Source: Paraconiothyrium sp. Pb-2020
Taxonomy: Eukaryota > Ascomycota > Dothideomycetes > Pleosporales > Didymosphaeriaceae
DNA: 64,000 bases
Assembly (NCBI GenBank): GCA_022419385.1
Contig: JAJUBI010000001.1
Location: 5,828,001-5,892,000, forward strand
Reading direction: 5' to 3'
Shown: positions 44,373 through 56,000 of the stretch, piece by piece
How positions within the stretch are numbered: position 1 is the stretch's first letter
Layout of the letters: every line of letters begins with the position of its first letter
Made by a program: the position numbers and the translations under genes
The notes under the pieces: model-generated
Databases searched by the model: none
What the model saw: the letters and a program-made list of their open reading frames with translations, nothing else
Told to the model about the DNA's origin: nothing

Positions 44373-45819
44373 TCAAACCTCGTTGAGGTCTACCATGTCG
44401 TCATCCCCCTCACTATCCTCGTATGCTTTCGTAATGAAGGGGTGTCGTAAAGCCTCATCTGCTGTGATACGTCTAGCAGGATCGCACTCCAAGAGTTTGT
44501 GAAGAAAAGCTACGGCTTCCTTCTCTTCCTCGTCGAGCTCTTTCTTTGGCGCATTCTTGTCGGAATCGGTGCGGCCTGTGCACCAAAGGATGATCTTCTC
44601 AAGACTATGGCCATGCTCACTGTAGCTTGGAATATTGGTCTCAAAGACTTGGCCGTGCAGAAGAGCAGCCTCCTTCATCTTCTTCCGTCCAAAGATCGTA
44701 GTGATCTCCAGGAGTGCATCAATGTCATCGGCGCTGTGGAAGAAGGGAAAACGACGGGTCAAGAGGGTGAGAAGTATGACACCAGCACTCCACATGTCGA
44801 TAATGGTGGTCTGCTGTGTGCATTTTAGTAGCACCTCTGGCGCACGAAATCCACGAGTTCCGGCGCGATTTGCCCGACGGCTGCCACGCGAATCGTTCTT
44901 TGGGTAACTGGTTGTCTGATGTCCGGCCTGTTGGTTTTGCGCATAGACACTATGGGCAATTCTGTAGCGCCGCTCGTCAAGTGGAAGCGTGCAGTTGCAC
45001 TGATGCCACTCTGTTCCCTCCCGCTCGGCAAGGCCAAAATCAACGAGGACGCCACGAGTCTGCCACTTGTTGTAGAGAAAGTTGGTGGGTTTAACATCAC
45101 GATGCAGAATCTTCTTCTTGTGCACTTCACGCAGCGCAGTGAACAGGCTCTTCATGTACAGCCTCATCTCGGATACCTTCATATCCTTGTAGTAGTCGCG
45201 GAAATCTTGATGCTGGAAATAGGGCAGTACGGCTACGACCTGGTCTTGGTGGCGGAACGCGGTGATCAGTGGGCATACCGAGTCCGAGTTTTTGAGGTCG
45301 AAGAGCAGCTCTAGTTCGTTAAAGATGCGGATCGGACTGCTTGTGACATAGATCTTCTTGATGGCCACATAGTGGGGTTTTCGTGCCGAACGTTTGGCCT
45401 TGCTCGCTGGTGACGACCACTTGCGTCGCTCCCGCTCTTCGACATCCCAGCGATTGTTGTACTTGTAGTACTCCAAGTCCTCAGCTTTGTATACTGTTGA
45501 GAAGGTGCCTGCACGGTCATGTAAGTCAAGCCGCGTGCCTGCATGAGGCGAGCCAATGGTGGGACTTACCTTCTCCGATGCGGTTGATCAGTCGGTAACG
45601 CTTGTTGATGCCCACGAAACTGTTCTCGAAGCGTTCTATGTCCTCGGCGACCATGTCGTCCAACTCTTCGTCATCGCTCGTGTCAATTGTACGCCCGCTC
45701 TCCTCGAGCGGGTCGGCGCTTTCGTCCAGAGTGTCTTCGGGGTCACCTCCCTTCACGTCATCGTTGTGAATGTCTAGCTCTTCTGCCTGTCGCTGGAGCG
45801 ACGCGCGGGCTTTGGCCAT
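44373..45819 (-). CDS. CDC7: Cell-division kinase CDC7 (Hsk1)
   Basis: Catalytic subunit of the Dbf4-dependent kinase that phosphorylates MCM2-7 to fire replication origins. Two exons; the intron at about 45510-45568 joins RIGEG to TFSTVYKAED across the glycine loop. Kinase landmarks: the glycine loop GEGTFSTVY, VAIKK lysine, catalytic loop HRDVKPTNFLYN, DFGLAERE, an insert (about 45 residues with HQTTSYPKND), GTRGFRAPEVLLK and MWSAGVILLTLL. The N-terminal 70 residues are acidic (DDVKGGDPEDTLDESADP; TSDDEELDD). Insert length and the RxP-EV segment fit Cdc7 better than CDKs. I chose the start at 45819 (MAKARASLQ); an in-frame ATG at 45900 would add 27 residues. Head-to-head with condensin subunit 1. 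Confidence 0.92.
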
Positions 45820-45900
45820 GCTGCATACGGGGTGTGTTGTGTAGTGCTCTGCGCTGAGCGTTGCTGGACGCGCACAAGGCGGGACGTGTTTTGGGGACAT

Positions 45901-46086
45901 CGGTCGCGCCTGAACCCTCCCGCGTCTTGTCCAAGATAGGCTAGTTCATAACATTGCGCGCCCCCCAAACACCGCCGGCCGTGCCTGCACCGTCCCGCAA
46001 CACGCGCACAACGAGACGCGCCCACCACCCTTTCATCTTCCTTTTCTTGTCTTCTTTCCCTCCTGCCGCCTGGAGAGTTCGCGGTC
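45901..46086. promoter_or_regulatory. Shared CDC7 / condensin promoter with three ACGCG cores
   Basis: 186 bp lie between the outer CDC7 ATG and the condensin start. The MBF-type core ACGCG appears at 45921-45925 (minus strand), 46002-46006 and 46016-46020, and an E2F-like TTGCGCGCC lies near 45954. In yeasts MBF drives G1/S genes through such sites. Binding here is an inference. Confidence 0.55.
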
Positions 46087-49000
46087 ATGGACTCACAAGC
46101 GGATTTCGATGTTAACGAAGCCATAAAGAATTACGATAGTGACCCCTCAGAAATAGCCACACCCGATGCCTCGCGAGAACTGCAAGATTTCGAACATGAG
46201 CCGGAGAGGCTGGGGGAGGAGATTGCATTGCTCAATGCTGAGCTGAACCCGATCGTTGACGCCATCACAGACAGCCCAGAAGCCATCACTCGCAGCGCCA
46301 ACTTCGACACCCTACAGTTCCTTCTCAAGTTCTCCGCCCATATACCCGCAGCCACGCTCGGCAAGGTTCTCGATCTCGTTGGATCTGCGCTTGCCACTTA
46401 TGCTCCGGCCGTACATGCGGATATTGAAGCACAGGATCAGGATGCGTTAAAGTTGCACAAGAAACTCTTGGAGATGTACGGTTTTCTTCTCCGATGGACC
46501 ATATCGGCCGTCGAGACCAGAGAAGCCCTGGAAAAGCCAACAGCATCGGCCCCGGCTGCACGAGGCCGGGGAAAGGGCGCCAAATCGAAGGCTGCAAAAG
46601 ATGGGACGTGGGATGCGTCGGCTCAGCTTGAGGCAGCCTTGAATAGAATCAGTACAGTGCTGCGATTAGATCTCAGCCGCATCTTTGTGACGACTTCGGA
46701 GCGAGATACCTTCATTGGCTTACTCACAAAGCCTGTTTACCACATGTTGGAGAACTCGGAGAAAACGGGACGGATAAAGAACAACGCAATACGTAATCAC
46801 AGTTTCAGAGTATTGGCAATGGCTGTTAGAAACCACGGCCATGCATACAGTAGGTTATCTTCGTTATCACCACAGCAATGCCGATGTACTGACAAGCAAA
46901 TAGATGCTCAGATATCTATCACACAAGATCTATTCTTCTACAGCCACCTCTCGGAGGCAATGGCTGATTTCCTACATATCGTCGCAAAAGAGTACAACTA
47001 TCCGCAGCTTACCGAAGAAGTCCTCAAAGAAATCAGCGATAAGGAGTTCAGCAGTACCGACAAGAAGGGTCCAACATCTGTATCTGCGTTCCTCATAAGA
47101 ATTTCTGAGCTGCTTCCAGACGTCGTCATGAAGCAAATGGCATCCTTGGCAAAATTAGTCGATAACGAGGTACGCGGTTGTCCGCACAAACTAGATGGTG
47201 ATCGTACTAATCCTAACACAGTCTTACACTCTGCGCATGGCTATGATCGATGTGTGCGGACAGATGATAATCATGATCAGCAAGCAGACCGGAGACGACT
47301 CACGTAGTGAGGTTGCGAAGCCGAAAATGGACCCATTCTTCGACGAACTTGAGAAGAGGTTCCTGGACATCAACCCATATTGTCGTGCTCGGGTCATGCA
47401 AGTTTACGTTAAGCTCTGCGATCTTGATCAAAGATTATCCAAACGGCGGAAAAAGGCGGCGAAATATGCGGCGCAAAGTCTGATGGACAAGAGCAGCAAT
47501 GTCCGGCGGAATGCTATCAAATTGATTTCAAGACTTGTGGAGACCCATCCATTTACCCTGTTTGCCGAAGACCAGGGCTTGCTTTCAAAGGAAAGGACGG
47601 AACGGCAACTGGGAGAATTTGATGCTGAGATCAACGCTTTAGCGCCACCCGAACCTGAGAAGGCTTCGTCAGGAGAGCAGACCTTAGACGAATCAATGCT
47701 GCAGGATGCGACCCAGGTGGAAGGGGCGGTCCCAGCACAGCCTAAACACCCAGATGAGATGAATGAGGAAGAGAGACTCGCAGTCCTTAAGAAGATAGAA
47801 ATGCAAGAAGAGGCGCGGGCTAAGGCCGAAAGGCTAGACACTCTACAAAAGTCCAGAAAATACTATGACGACATGTTGAAGTTCATCGAAGTTGTGGACG
47901 ATGCAGCAGAAGATGTTATGCAGCTTCTCTCTGCAAAGAATAAAAGCGAGGTCATCGAGGCGATGGACTTCTTCGTAAAGATCAATGCGTACAAAATACC
48001 CAACGCACGTAACGGTATTCGACGAATGCTCCGCCTCATCTGGACCAAGGGCAATAGCGACGAAGGAAAGGGCGTTCAAACCCATCTCATTGAATGCTAC
48101 AAGGACCTGTTCTTCGTGGCCGATCCCCGCTTCGACCGAGACCACACCGACGATTACATTAAGAACAACATGATCTCCCTGACATACGGGACCACACCCG
48201 CAGAACTCACCTCGCTCGAACAGCTACTCAGTATGATGATGAAGCAAGGCATGATAAAGGAAACGGTCATCCAAAAATTATGGGCCACCTATGCATACCA
48301 GAAGAAAGCTATCTCGCGTACTATGCGCCGGGGAGCCATCATCGTCTTGGGTATGCTTGCACTTGCCAAGCCCGAGATCATCGTCAATGAGATGGAACTC
48401 TGCCTGCGCATAGGGCTTGGCGAGCTAGGTCGACGAGATCTAAGTCTCGCTCGTTATACCTGCATTGCACTTCGCCGCATCAGCTCGCCACCTGGTAAGC
48501 AATCGGACTCGACTACCCCAGCAAAGGTGGCAAAGCTTCCCAACGATCACGCTGTGCTAGTGAAGCTTGCTGCTATCTGCGAGATCGTCTCCGACGATAA
48601 AGAGTGGTTCGGTGTGGCGGAGCAAGCGATCAGTGCTATCTACGTCCTCTCGAAACATCCCGACGTCTTGTGCTCAGAGATACTGCGGAGGAAGACAAAG
48701 CATGTATTTGCGCCTCAGGCACCATCACGGCCCACCTCTAGCGGATCAGGTGCAGGCGAACCTATGGACGTAGATGCACCTATGACGCCACCTCCCGAAG
48801 ACGTACCACAGCCGAAGAAGCAAAATCCCGCATTAGCACTTTCTCAGCTACTATTCATTGTCGGACATGTTGCCATCAAGCAGATTGTTCACCTTGAGCT
48901 CTGTGAACTGGAGTATAAGCGTCGCAAAGCTGAAAAGCAAACGAAGACTGCGCCCACGCCGCGGACGTCTCTTGCGGCCGAAAACCCGTCGCCGGTCAAG

Positions 49001-49944
49001 AAGGGTCGGAAGAAGTCATCCACCAAAGACAAAATGCCAGCTGCGGAAGAGGTCGATGAATTGGAGCTCATGGCTGGCCCATCAGAAGATGATATCACTG
49101 ACCATATTGCGGCAATCAGGGAACGAGAGCTTCTTTACGGACCCAACTCCCTTCTCAGTAACTTTGGGCCGATGGTGAGAGACATCTGCTTGAACAACAC
49201 TTCTTACAACCACCCTACCTTACTAGCCCAAGCAGCGCTCTGCCTAGCGAAGCTTATGTGCGTAAGCTCAGAGTATTGCGATAAGAATCTGGAACTGCTG
49301 TTGACAATGATGGATCGGAGCAAAGACGCGGTTGTGCGCAGCAACCTCGTGATTGCCCTCGCAGACATGGCCGTCTGTTTCAACCACCTGATCGACGAGA
49401 ATGAATCCCATCTGTACCGCCGTCTTAACGACGGCGACCCCTCGGTCAAGCGAACGTGTCTTATGACGCTCACCTTCCTTATCCTAGCTGGACAAGTCAA
49501 AGTCAAGAGCGAACTAGCTAAGATGGCAAAGTGTATGGAGGATAGCGACGATAAGATCAAAGACATGGCACGCATGTTCTTCACCGAGCTCGCAACCAAA
49601 GATAACGCTATCTACAACCAGTTCATCGACATGTTTAGTACGTTGAGCGCGGATACCGGGCTAGATGAGGATGCTTTTAAGAAGATCATCAAGACACTAG
49701 CAGGCTATATCGAAAAGGTACGTTCTTGCGTTTATGCATTGATGTTGAGAGTTACTGGCCTAACGGAAAGCAGGACAAACATGCTAAGGTGCTGTCGAAG
49801 AAGCTGGCGGATCGCTTGCCGAGGGCAGATAGTGAGAAGGAGTGGAATGATATCGCGTTTACGCTGGGTCAGCTGCAGCATAAGGACGAGGAGATTACGA
49901 AGTTGGTTGCTGAAGGGTTCAAAGTTGTGCAGGCGTCGGCATAG
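46087..49944 (+). CDS. YCS4: Condensin complex subunit 1 (Cnd1 / Ycs4 / CAP-D2)
   Basis: HEAT-repeat subunit of condensin, needed for mitotic chromosome compaction and rDNA segregation. Four exons. Introns near 46851-46902 (GHAY | NAQISITQDLFF), 47170-47220 (VDNE | SYTLRMAMIDVCG) and 49718-49771 (GYIEK | QDKHAKVLSKKL) have consensus borders and keep frame. About 1,230 residues, normal for the family. Diagnostic segments are the N-terminal Cnd1 domain (LRWTISAVETRE), the helical repeats PYCRARVMQVYVKLCD and SSNVRRNAIKLISRLVETHP, and the C-terminal condensin repeat core GDPSVKRTCLMTLTFLILAG. An acidic, Ser/Pro-rich linker (about residues 840-900) carries TP/SP sites suited to Cdk control. The frame is intact. 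It shares its promoter with CDC7. Confidence 0.94.
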
Positions 49945-51380
49945 ACTTCTGTATGGAAAAGTGGAAACAATGAGGCGTCTGGAAACGGATCTTTTGCATG
50001 ATACCTTGGGCTTCAGAATGAAGGGGCAAGGCGTTAGGTCGGGCATTGGATTGAATGTTCTACATGATTGCTATGGTAATGAGATTGCGCCTTTCCTTCT
50101 GTTTGAAAGCACATGCTGGTTGCTGTCGGCATAATCTTTTTGAGAATCAGCCACAACTGGGCACTTGAGTTTTGATCTTACCGGACATGCGCTCTGGGGA
50201 AGAAGGTGACGGACAGTCGTCTGGATGGTAGAAGATGTGATCTACATTTTCACAGCGCAGTATTGCTCTTGCAGGCACATAACCCCCTGGAAGCATCCAC
50301 TGTCATGGAAATGCCGTTGCACCATGATTGGGCATTACGATTTTGACATTGCGAGCATTGCAAAACACCATGTCTCTAAAGGCCATCACCTTGTAGCGCT
50401 GCTTCATCGCAAAAATCTATATTTGGTTCGACGGTGGAGTGATAGGAAGGGGCAATGGAGCACTGAAGTTGTGATAATGGGACTGTAAGTGGGTATAGGC
50501 GCTAGGCTATGGTCGAGTCCTCAAGCACGTGTCTGGCATAGCAGTTGATTTACTGCTCTGAAGCATATTGAGGAGTATGCAGCCTGATCTTTTAGCAGCA
50601 ACGATGTCCCCTCAAGTTCATGATACAGTAATATCTTTTGGTGAGTTCATTCTTATGTGCAGATATCGTAAATCCATAGGATGTAGCTAGCGCGCTTGAC
50701 AAGGCTGGGCTCCATGTGATAACTCCTGTTGGAGACTAATTGTGAGTGCTCTGCATTATTTGGGTTGAACAAGTCTAGTGTCTTTCTTCTTTGCATCCGC
50801 TGCGCAATGTACATTGACAGAGATAGTCATCAAAAGCACGCCACTCAGCTCTCGGGTCACAAATCAGTTTCCGTGTCACCAGTCACGTTCCCGTGTGCCC
50901 CTGCATAGTGCAGACGTTTTTGGCCCCATTCTGAGAAAGAGTGGTTGGCGAACGGGGATGCGGCAGGGGATCACATTGGAGCTTCCCGTTCCGTTGTTGC
51001 TGTGCCGCAACCGTACATTCAGACCGTCACAGGATCTGTGCCAACCTCACCTGCGAATCGTCCTGGCTGATATGCCACCTAAATAGCAACCAGATTTGCA
51101 CGTTCAGATGCAGCTGGATCGGACCGTCGTACTCCTCGTTCGTGCAGGCTGAGAGCTGGCTGGGCACCCTCAAGCATTGAACGCAGTTGCCATTTGTTGC
51201 GTTTTGCCCCGGTCCCCCCTGCACACCTTTCTATCCGAGCCGGTTCTCGTATTCTCTTTTGCCCATTACAGTACCGAAATACTTGATGTGTGTTCCTGCC
51301 TTTTTAGTCACGGTACTTCTTATTCCCGTACCCCCTGCCTTCGAAATCAAGATTTCTTTGCATTTGTACCTCACCTCAGA
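49945..51380. other. Intergenic stretch with the upstream part of a duplicated segment
   Basis: About 1.4 kb between condensin and the truncated T5orf172 paralogue. The part from about 50901 to 51030 is similar to 52621-52745, upstream of the full-length gene, so promoter sequence was duplicated along with coding sequence. Otherwise only unsupported short frames. Confidence 0.55.
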
Positions 51381-52220
51381 ATGAGTCTACCAAGATCTGA
51401 GCACATTGCAGATGTGCAGAAGTTGAGGGATCTATTATCGCACTACGACCTTTTCACGCGCAAGCAATGCCTCTATCATTACGTAGACGAAGATCACTGT
51501 AAAGCTGATTCCACGAAATACGCAATCGATCGTAATAAAATTTTGTGAAGGCGGTCAAATGCCTAGGTAGTAAGGTAAACCGAATCGAGAAGAAAGACTT
51601 CATCGTTGTAGCGAGGACCTTGTTCTGCGGCGTTCACACCATATGCGACGACAGAAGAGAGTACCGGGAGTACAAGTGCCACTTTGAGACGCTCTCGTCT
51701 ATTGCAGACAAGGATTCGAGGATTGCTCTTTGGAACGATCTTCGAAATGAGGAGTGACGGCATAATCCCGCCGTTCACACCACGGCGTGATCGCCCTAGG
51801 CCGCAAGAAACCAATAGCGCTCCTTCAAAGATACCAACCATTGACTCCAATTCCGAGAATACGACTATGCCCACCCCGATGGATGCGGAAGTTGAAATGC
51901 CGTCCGCGGACTGCGCAGGCAAGACTCAGCTCAAGCATAAGGTATCGTGCCCACGAAGACAATCCGATCCCATTTATTCGCACAAGAAACGGTAGTAGTT
52001 CCCTTCAGCTAGACTGCTCAACCCCGGAGGAAGGATCGAGTGGTACAAATTCACATTTTTCGGGGGAGCAGATCACAACGACTTCCGCTTTCGAGTTGAT
52101 TCCAGTAAGTTCACTATCGATCGAGCTGAGAAGGCTTTCCAAAAGGAGATACTCCACCAGAAGGAGAGAAAGATCCGGTGTTGCAACCAAGCCCAGAATC
52201 GACAACACAAGTCTCAACTG
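51381..52220 (+). pseudogene. Truncated, frame-broken paralogue of the T5orf172 protein next door
   Basis: Begins MSLPRSEHIADVQKLRDLL and aligns by eye with the middle module of the protein encoded at 53013-56360. Matching pairs include ADVQKLRDLL with ADLPKLINYL, DFIVVARTLFCGVHT with DFIEVVRTYFCGSHD, FTPRRDRP with LTPQQDRP and RPRTAQARL with RPRTAQGKL. The frame changes at least three times: at a T4 run (51541-51544), at about 51755 (one G short) and at about 51900. The similarity ends near 51990, and the last frame stops at about 52220. The GIY-YIG-like domain, the N-terminal repeats and the Ser-rich linker are missing. It looks like a decayed tandem copy, although some frame breaks have the same form as suspected sequence errors elsewhere in the window. 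Confidence 0.7.
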
Positions 52221-53012
52221 ATCGAAGGCAAAAAGATGATCTATCGTTTGATCTAAACAGTCTTTCGATGCAAGGCGGACTGATGCAATCATAGAGCTTA
52301 GCTTACTTGGTATAGATTTCCTGTCTGATTTATGGGCCTATGGATACAACCACTATAATAACATAGTAAATCAGCAAGTTATACTATTTGAGAATAAAAC
52401 TCCATTTCTGAAGTCAATTGGCATGTCATGTGGTGTACAAAGCTACGTTGGTGGTTATGGCGAAGTAAGCATGGTGCGTCAACACATTGGTTGGTCGAGC
52501 GAGTAGCCAATTGTTCCAGTGCGTCACATTATTTATTTGGCTGACATGGGAAACCCTATCGGAAACACGCCATTATACTATCGGCTCACACAAGTATCCG
52601 TGTTGTTGTACACCAGCCGCCGGCCTGTGCATGGTGCAGGTACTTCCCGCCCCATCTTGAGGAACCGACACTAGGGAGCAAGGATACGGCAAGGATTAGT
52701 ACCGGAATTCCCGTCCCGTTGCCTGCTGTGCCCCTTCCATGCATCGTCGCGAGGCATCCTCTGACCTTCGTTGTCGTAAGATCTTACGTTGCTTGACGCT
52801 CGACTAGCTAGATGGACACTTCCTAAGTGAACGTTGGTCTGCTCAAATCTATCATACCAAATTATCTGCACGCCTCCCCAACCATCTATATTACCCTCTC
52901 TATCGCTTAAAAGCCTCGTTGGTTATTCCCATCTTCGTTCTGGTATCTCCGTTGTCTCACTCACTTAACACAACCAAGTCAAACAATTACATATTGTGGC
53001 ATCGGCTCAACA
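52221..53012. promoter_or_regulatory. Upstream region of the T5orf172 gene (second copy of a duplicated segment)
   Basis: About 790 bp. The first 350 are AT-rich and unique. From about 52621 the sequence parallels 50901 onward (shared GTGCAG, GCCCCAT and TGCTGTGCC landmarks in the same order), so it includes the retained promoter of the duplicated gene. C/T-rich just before the start codon. Confidence 0.5.
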
Positions 53013-56000
53013 ATGTTTACCTTCCGAGATGAGCGCTCCTACCCTTTGGGCGCATTCGGGCAAGGTCTACGACAGTCCCACTCCTTATCTGGGGGAGCGA
53101 ATCAACAAGAATCTCGATCCTTATCTGGGGGAGCAAGTCAACAAAAGCCTGACTCCCTATTCGGGGGAGCAAGTCAACAAAAGCCTCCCTCCCTATCTGG
53201 GGAAGCAAGTCAACAAAAGCCTCCCTCCCTATCTGGGGAAGCAAGTCAGCAGAAACCTCGACCTTTATTTGGGGGATTTGGGGGAGCAAGTCAACCAAAG
53301 TCCCCCTCCCTATGTGGAGGATTTTCTTGGCTGCCAATGTCGACAGAAGCCAGCCCTATTCAGGAGGCTCAATCGCGACAGAAGCATTCGATCACACACG
53401 CAGCTGCAACGATAGGAACCGATGAATACAGCGGCAATATCGGAAGGAGAATGAACTTTGACGCGTTGAGTGGTGGTGATAAACTCGGGGACAATGATCA
53501 TTTACACGATCTGGGTAGCGGAAGCTACTCACCAAAGGTTTCTTGGTCGTCTGTGAATGATGAAGCGTCGGATTATGAAGAGTCGGAAAATGGAGAGTCG
53601 GAGAATGGAGAGTCGGAGAATGGAGAGTCGGAGAATGGAGAGTCGGAGAATGGAGAGTCGGAGAATGGAGAGTCGGATAATGAGAGTCCCAGCTCACCTT
53701 TTCGGCCCATCACGGTGAAGGACCCAGGAAACACCGGTTCTTCTCAATATCAAACCATCACCTTCCAACATCCATATTCAGACTATTCCTTTGAGGAGCT
53801 TCGTTGTGCGGATTACGCACAAGGGCGTAAGTTCGGCGACCACATCGAACAAGCAGGCGCATGTGGGCAGAGGACTGTGATGGAGGAGTGGGAACTCCCT
53901 ACTGTACTTCCGCCTCGAGACGACATATCACTGAACGATCGCTGCGCAGATCTGCCTAAGCTCATAAACTATCTACAAGGCGTCAATCCACGGAACATCA
54001 TCTGTCTTCTGAGCGACGATCATGGAGACTGCCCTTATCCTATTTCCCGGCGCTATCAGAAGGACTTCAGAGGGAAATTTGAAAAAGCAGTCACACACTT
54101 GGATAAAGGAGTGAAGGACATCAAGCCAGACGACTTTATCGAAGTGGTCCGGACCTACTTTTGTGGATCTCATGATTTTACCAAGCTTACAGGCCGCAAA
54201 GCTTACAGTGTTCACTTCAAGAAGCTTTGGAAGGAAGCATCTGAGGAATTGAAGACTAACGTCTGGGACGCTCTCCAGAAATGCGGATGGGGCATGGACA
54301 TACATGCTCCTTTGACGCCACAGCAAGACCGGCCAGGTTTGACAAAGGCCTTCAAAAGCGCCCCAAAGGAAAGCTTTAAAGCTTCTGGGCAAGCTTCCGC
54401 ACCAGGACCCGAGCCAAATATTGAGACTCCTACTCGTCCTAGGACTGCTCAAGGGAAACTTGATCATGGCGCAAAGTCTAACCCATTTTTTACCACTGAA
54501 ACACCATCCAAACCACCTCCTATTCCAAACGAGGCATCTGCGGCAACTTCTCTCGCGTCGGAATCAGACTCAGGTCGCACCGGTTCGGGAAACGCTGCCT
54601 ATGCACCGGGTTTATCTGGTCCTACCCAGGGAACGTTTGTAGTCGGTTACTCATCAAGAAAAAAACCTCCCAAGTACAATAACCCTACATCGATTGTTGT
54701 ATCAACTTCCATCAAATCCGAGACAAGTCCACACGGCACCGATTCACACGGCACCGATTTACCATGCACTTCAAAGTCATTATGTCGTTCTAGCAATCAC
54801 GCATTCGCGCCTCAAATGATATCAAAGTCTTTCCCCAAGGGACAAGAGCCTTCATCTCAAAAGCCATCAAACTCTTTTGAGGACCTTAATGACTTTACAC
54901 CGAAAACCCAGGGAGACTCATTGTTCAATATTCGCACGGCGAACGCAAAAGAGCAACCGTCCTGGTGGCCCAATCATGATAGGAATCTTCAGTCACAGAC
55001 ACAGTCCAGGGGAGAAACATCAGAGATGTCAGCTACACGATCCAAAGGGAACTCGATGTTTGACGTGCTGGAAAGCGGTCGTACAGAGGTAACCGATGAC
55101 CACGTCGGTGCTCTAGAAGGCAAGGACATGAGTCCCAAACTTGCTTCTCCGTCTCAAGATTCAGATGCCTTCGCTTCACGCACCCCGACACCCAATGGCG
55201 AGGCTCAGTTTCAGAGAGCCCCTAATACCTCTCAGGAAAAGTCAGAAGTACAGAAATGGTCTATGCCTTCTCCGAGAAGGGTTAGCACGCCTGCGAGCAG
55301 AAGGTCGACGACAGAGTTCTCTGAGAAGTTTGCGGCATTAGGAGAGTCAACTCTACGAGGCTTGACACCAGAAAGTGAGACTCAAACTCAAATCCGAACT
55401 ATTCTTAGCCAGAGGCCAGTCAAACGAAGTTTATCTCCACGTAGGTTGATACCAGATCCTAAGTCGCCTTCTAGAAACTTGGAAGAGACAGCCCTAACAC
55501 CGGGCGTTGACCACTGTGTTGACGAGACCCCAAAATCCTCTCGCGAAAAGCCAACGACACGCGGCGCATCCCTTTCACCGCCGCCCGACACTATCAATCT
55601 TGAAAGCCTTTCTGTTGAGCTTGAAATGATAGATGAGTCGAGTCAACCCTCACAAAGTCCTATGTCCCAGGATAAGTCTCCATTAGGAATTAGATCTCTA
55701 CGACCACAGTACAATCCTCGGAGGTCGAGTTCATTTCCACTCCGCAGTTCAGCAGCCACAGCAAATAAGATCAAACAAATTCTGAAGGAAGACATCCAAG
55801 GTGTCATCTACATTCTCGAAGCGCCAGTTTTCTTCTCCGGATACCCACCAGCCTCTGAAGGACAAGAGGTCTGGGTCAAAATCGGCTGGACGACGGACCT
55901 TAACAAGCGTATAGAAGACATAAGATCAGATTGTGGTATCGATGATCTCATGCTGGTCTGGCATTCGAGGAGTACACGCACGGATGTGCTCAAGAAAATC

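Noticed and set aside
53017..53337. Minus-strand open frame with repeated VDLLPQIGREAF
   Set aside because: It is the complement of the 36-bp coding array; repeats with a period divisible by three open frames on both strands.
53580..53684. CRISPR-like array
   Set aside because: Units are contiguous without spacers, encode ESENG in frame, and the genome is eukaryotic.
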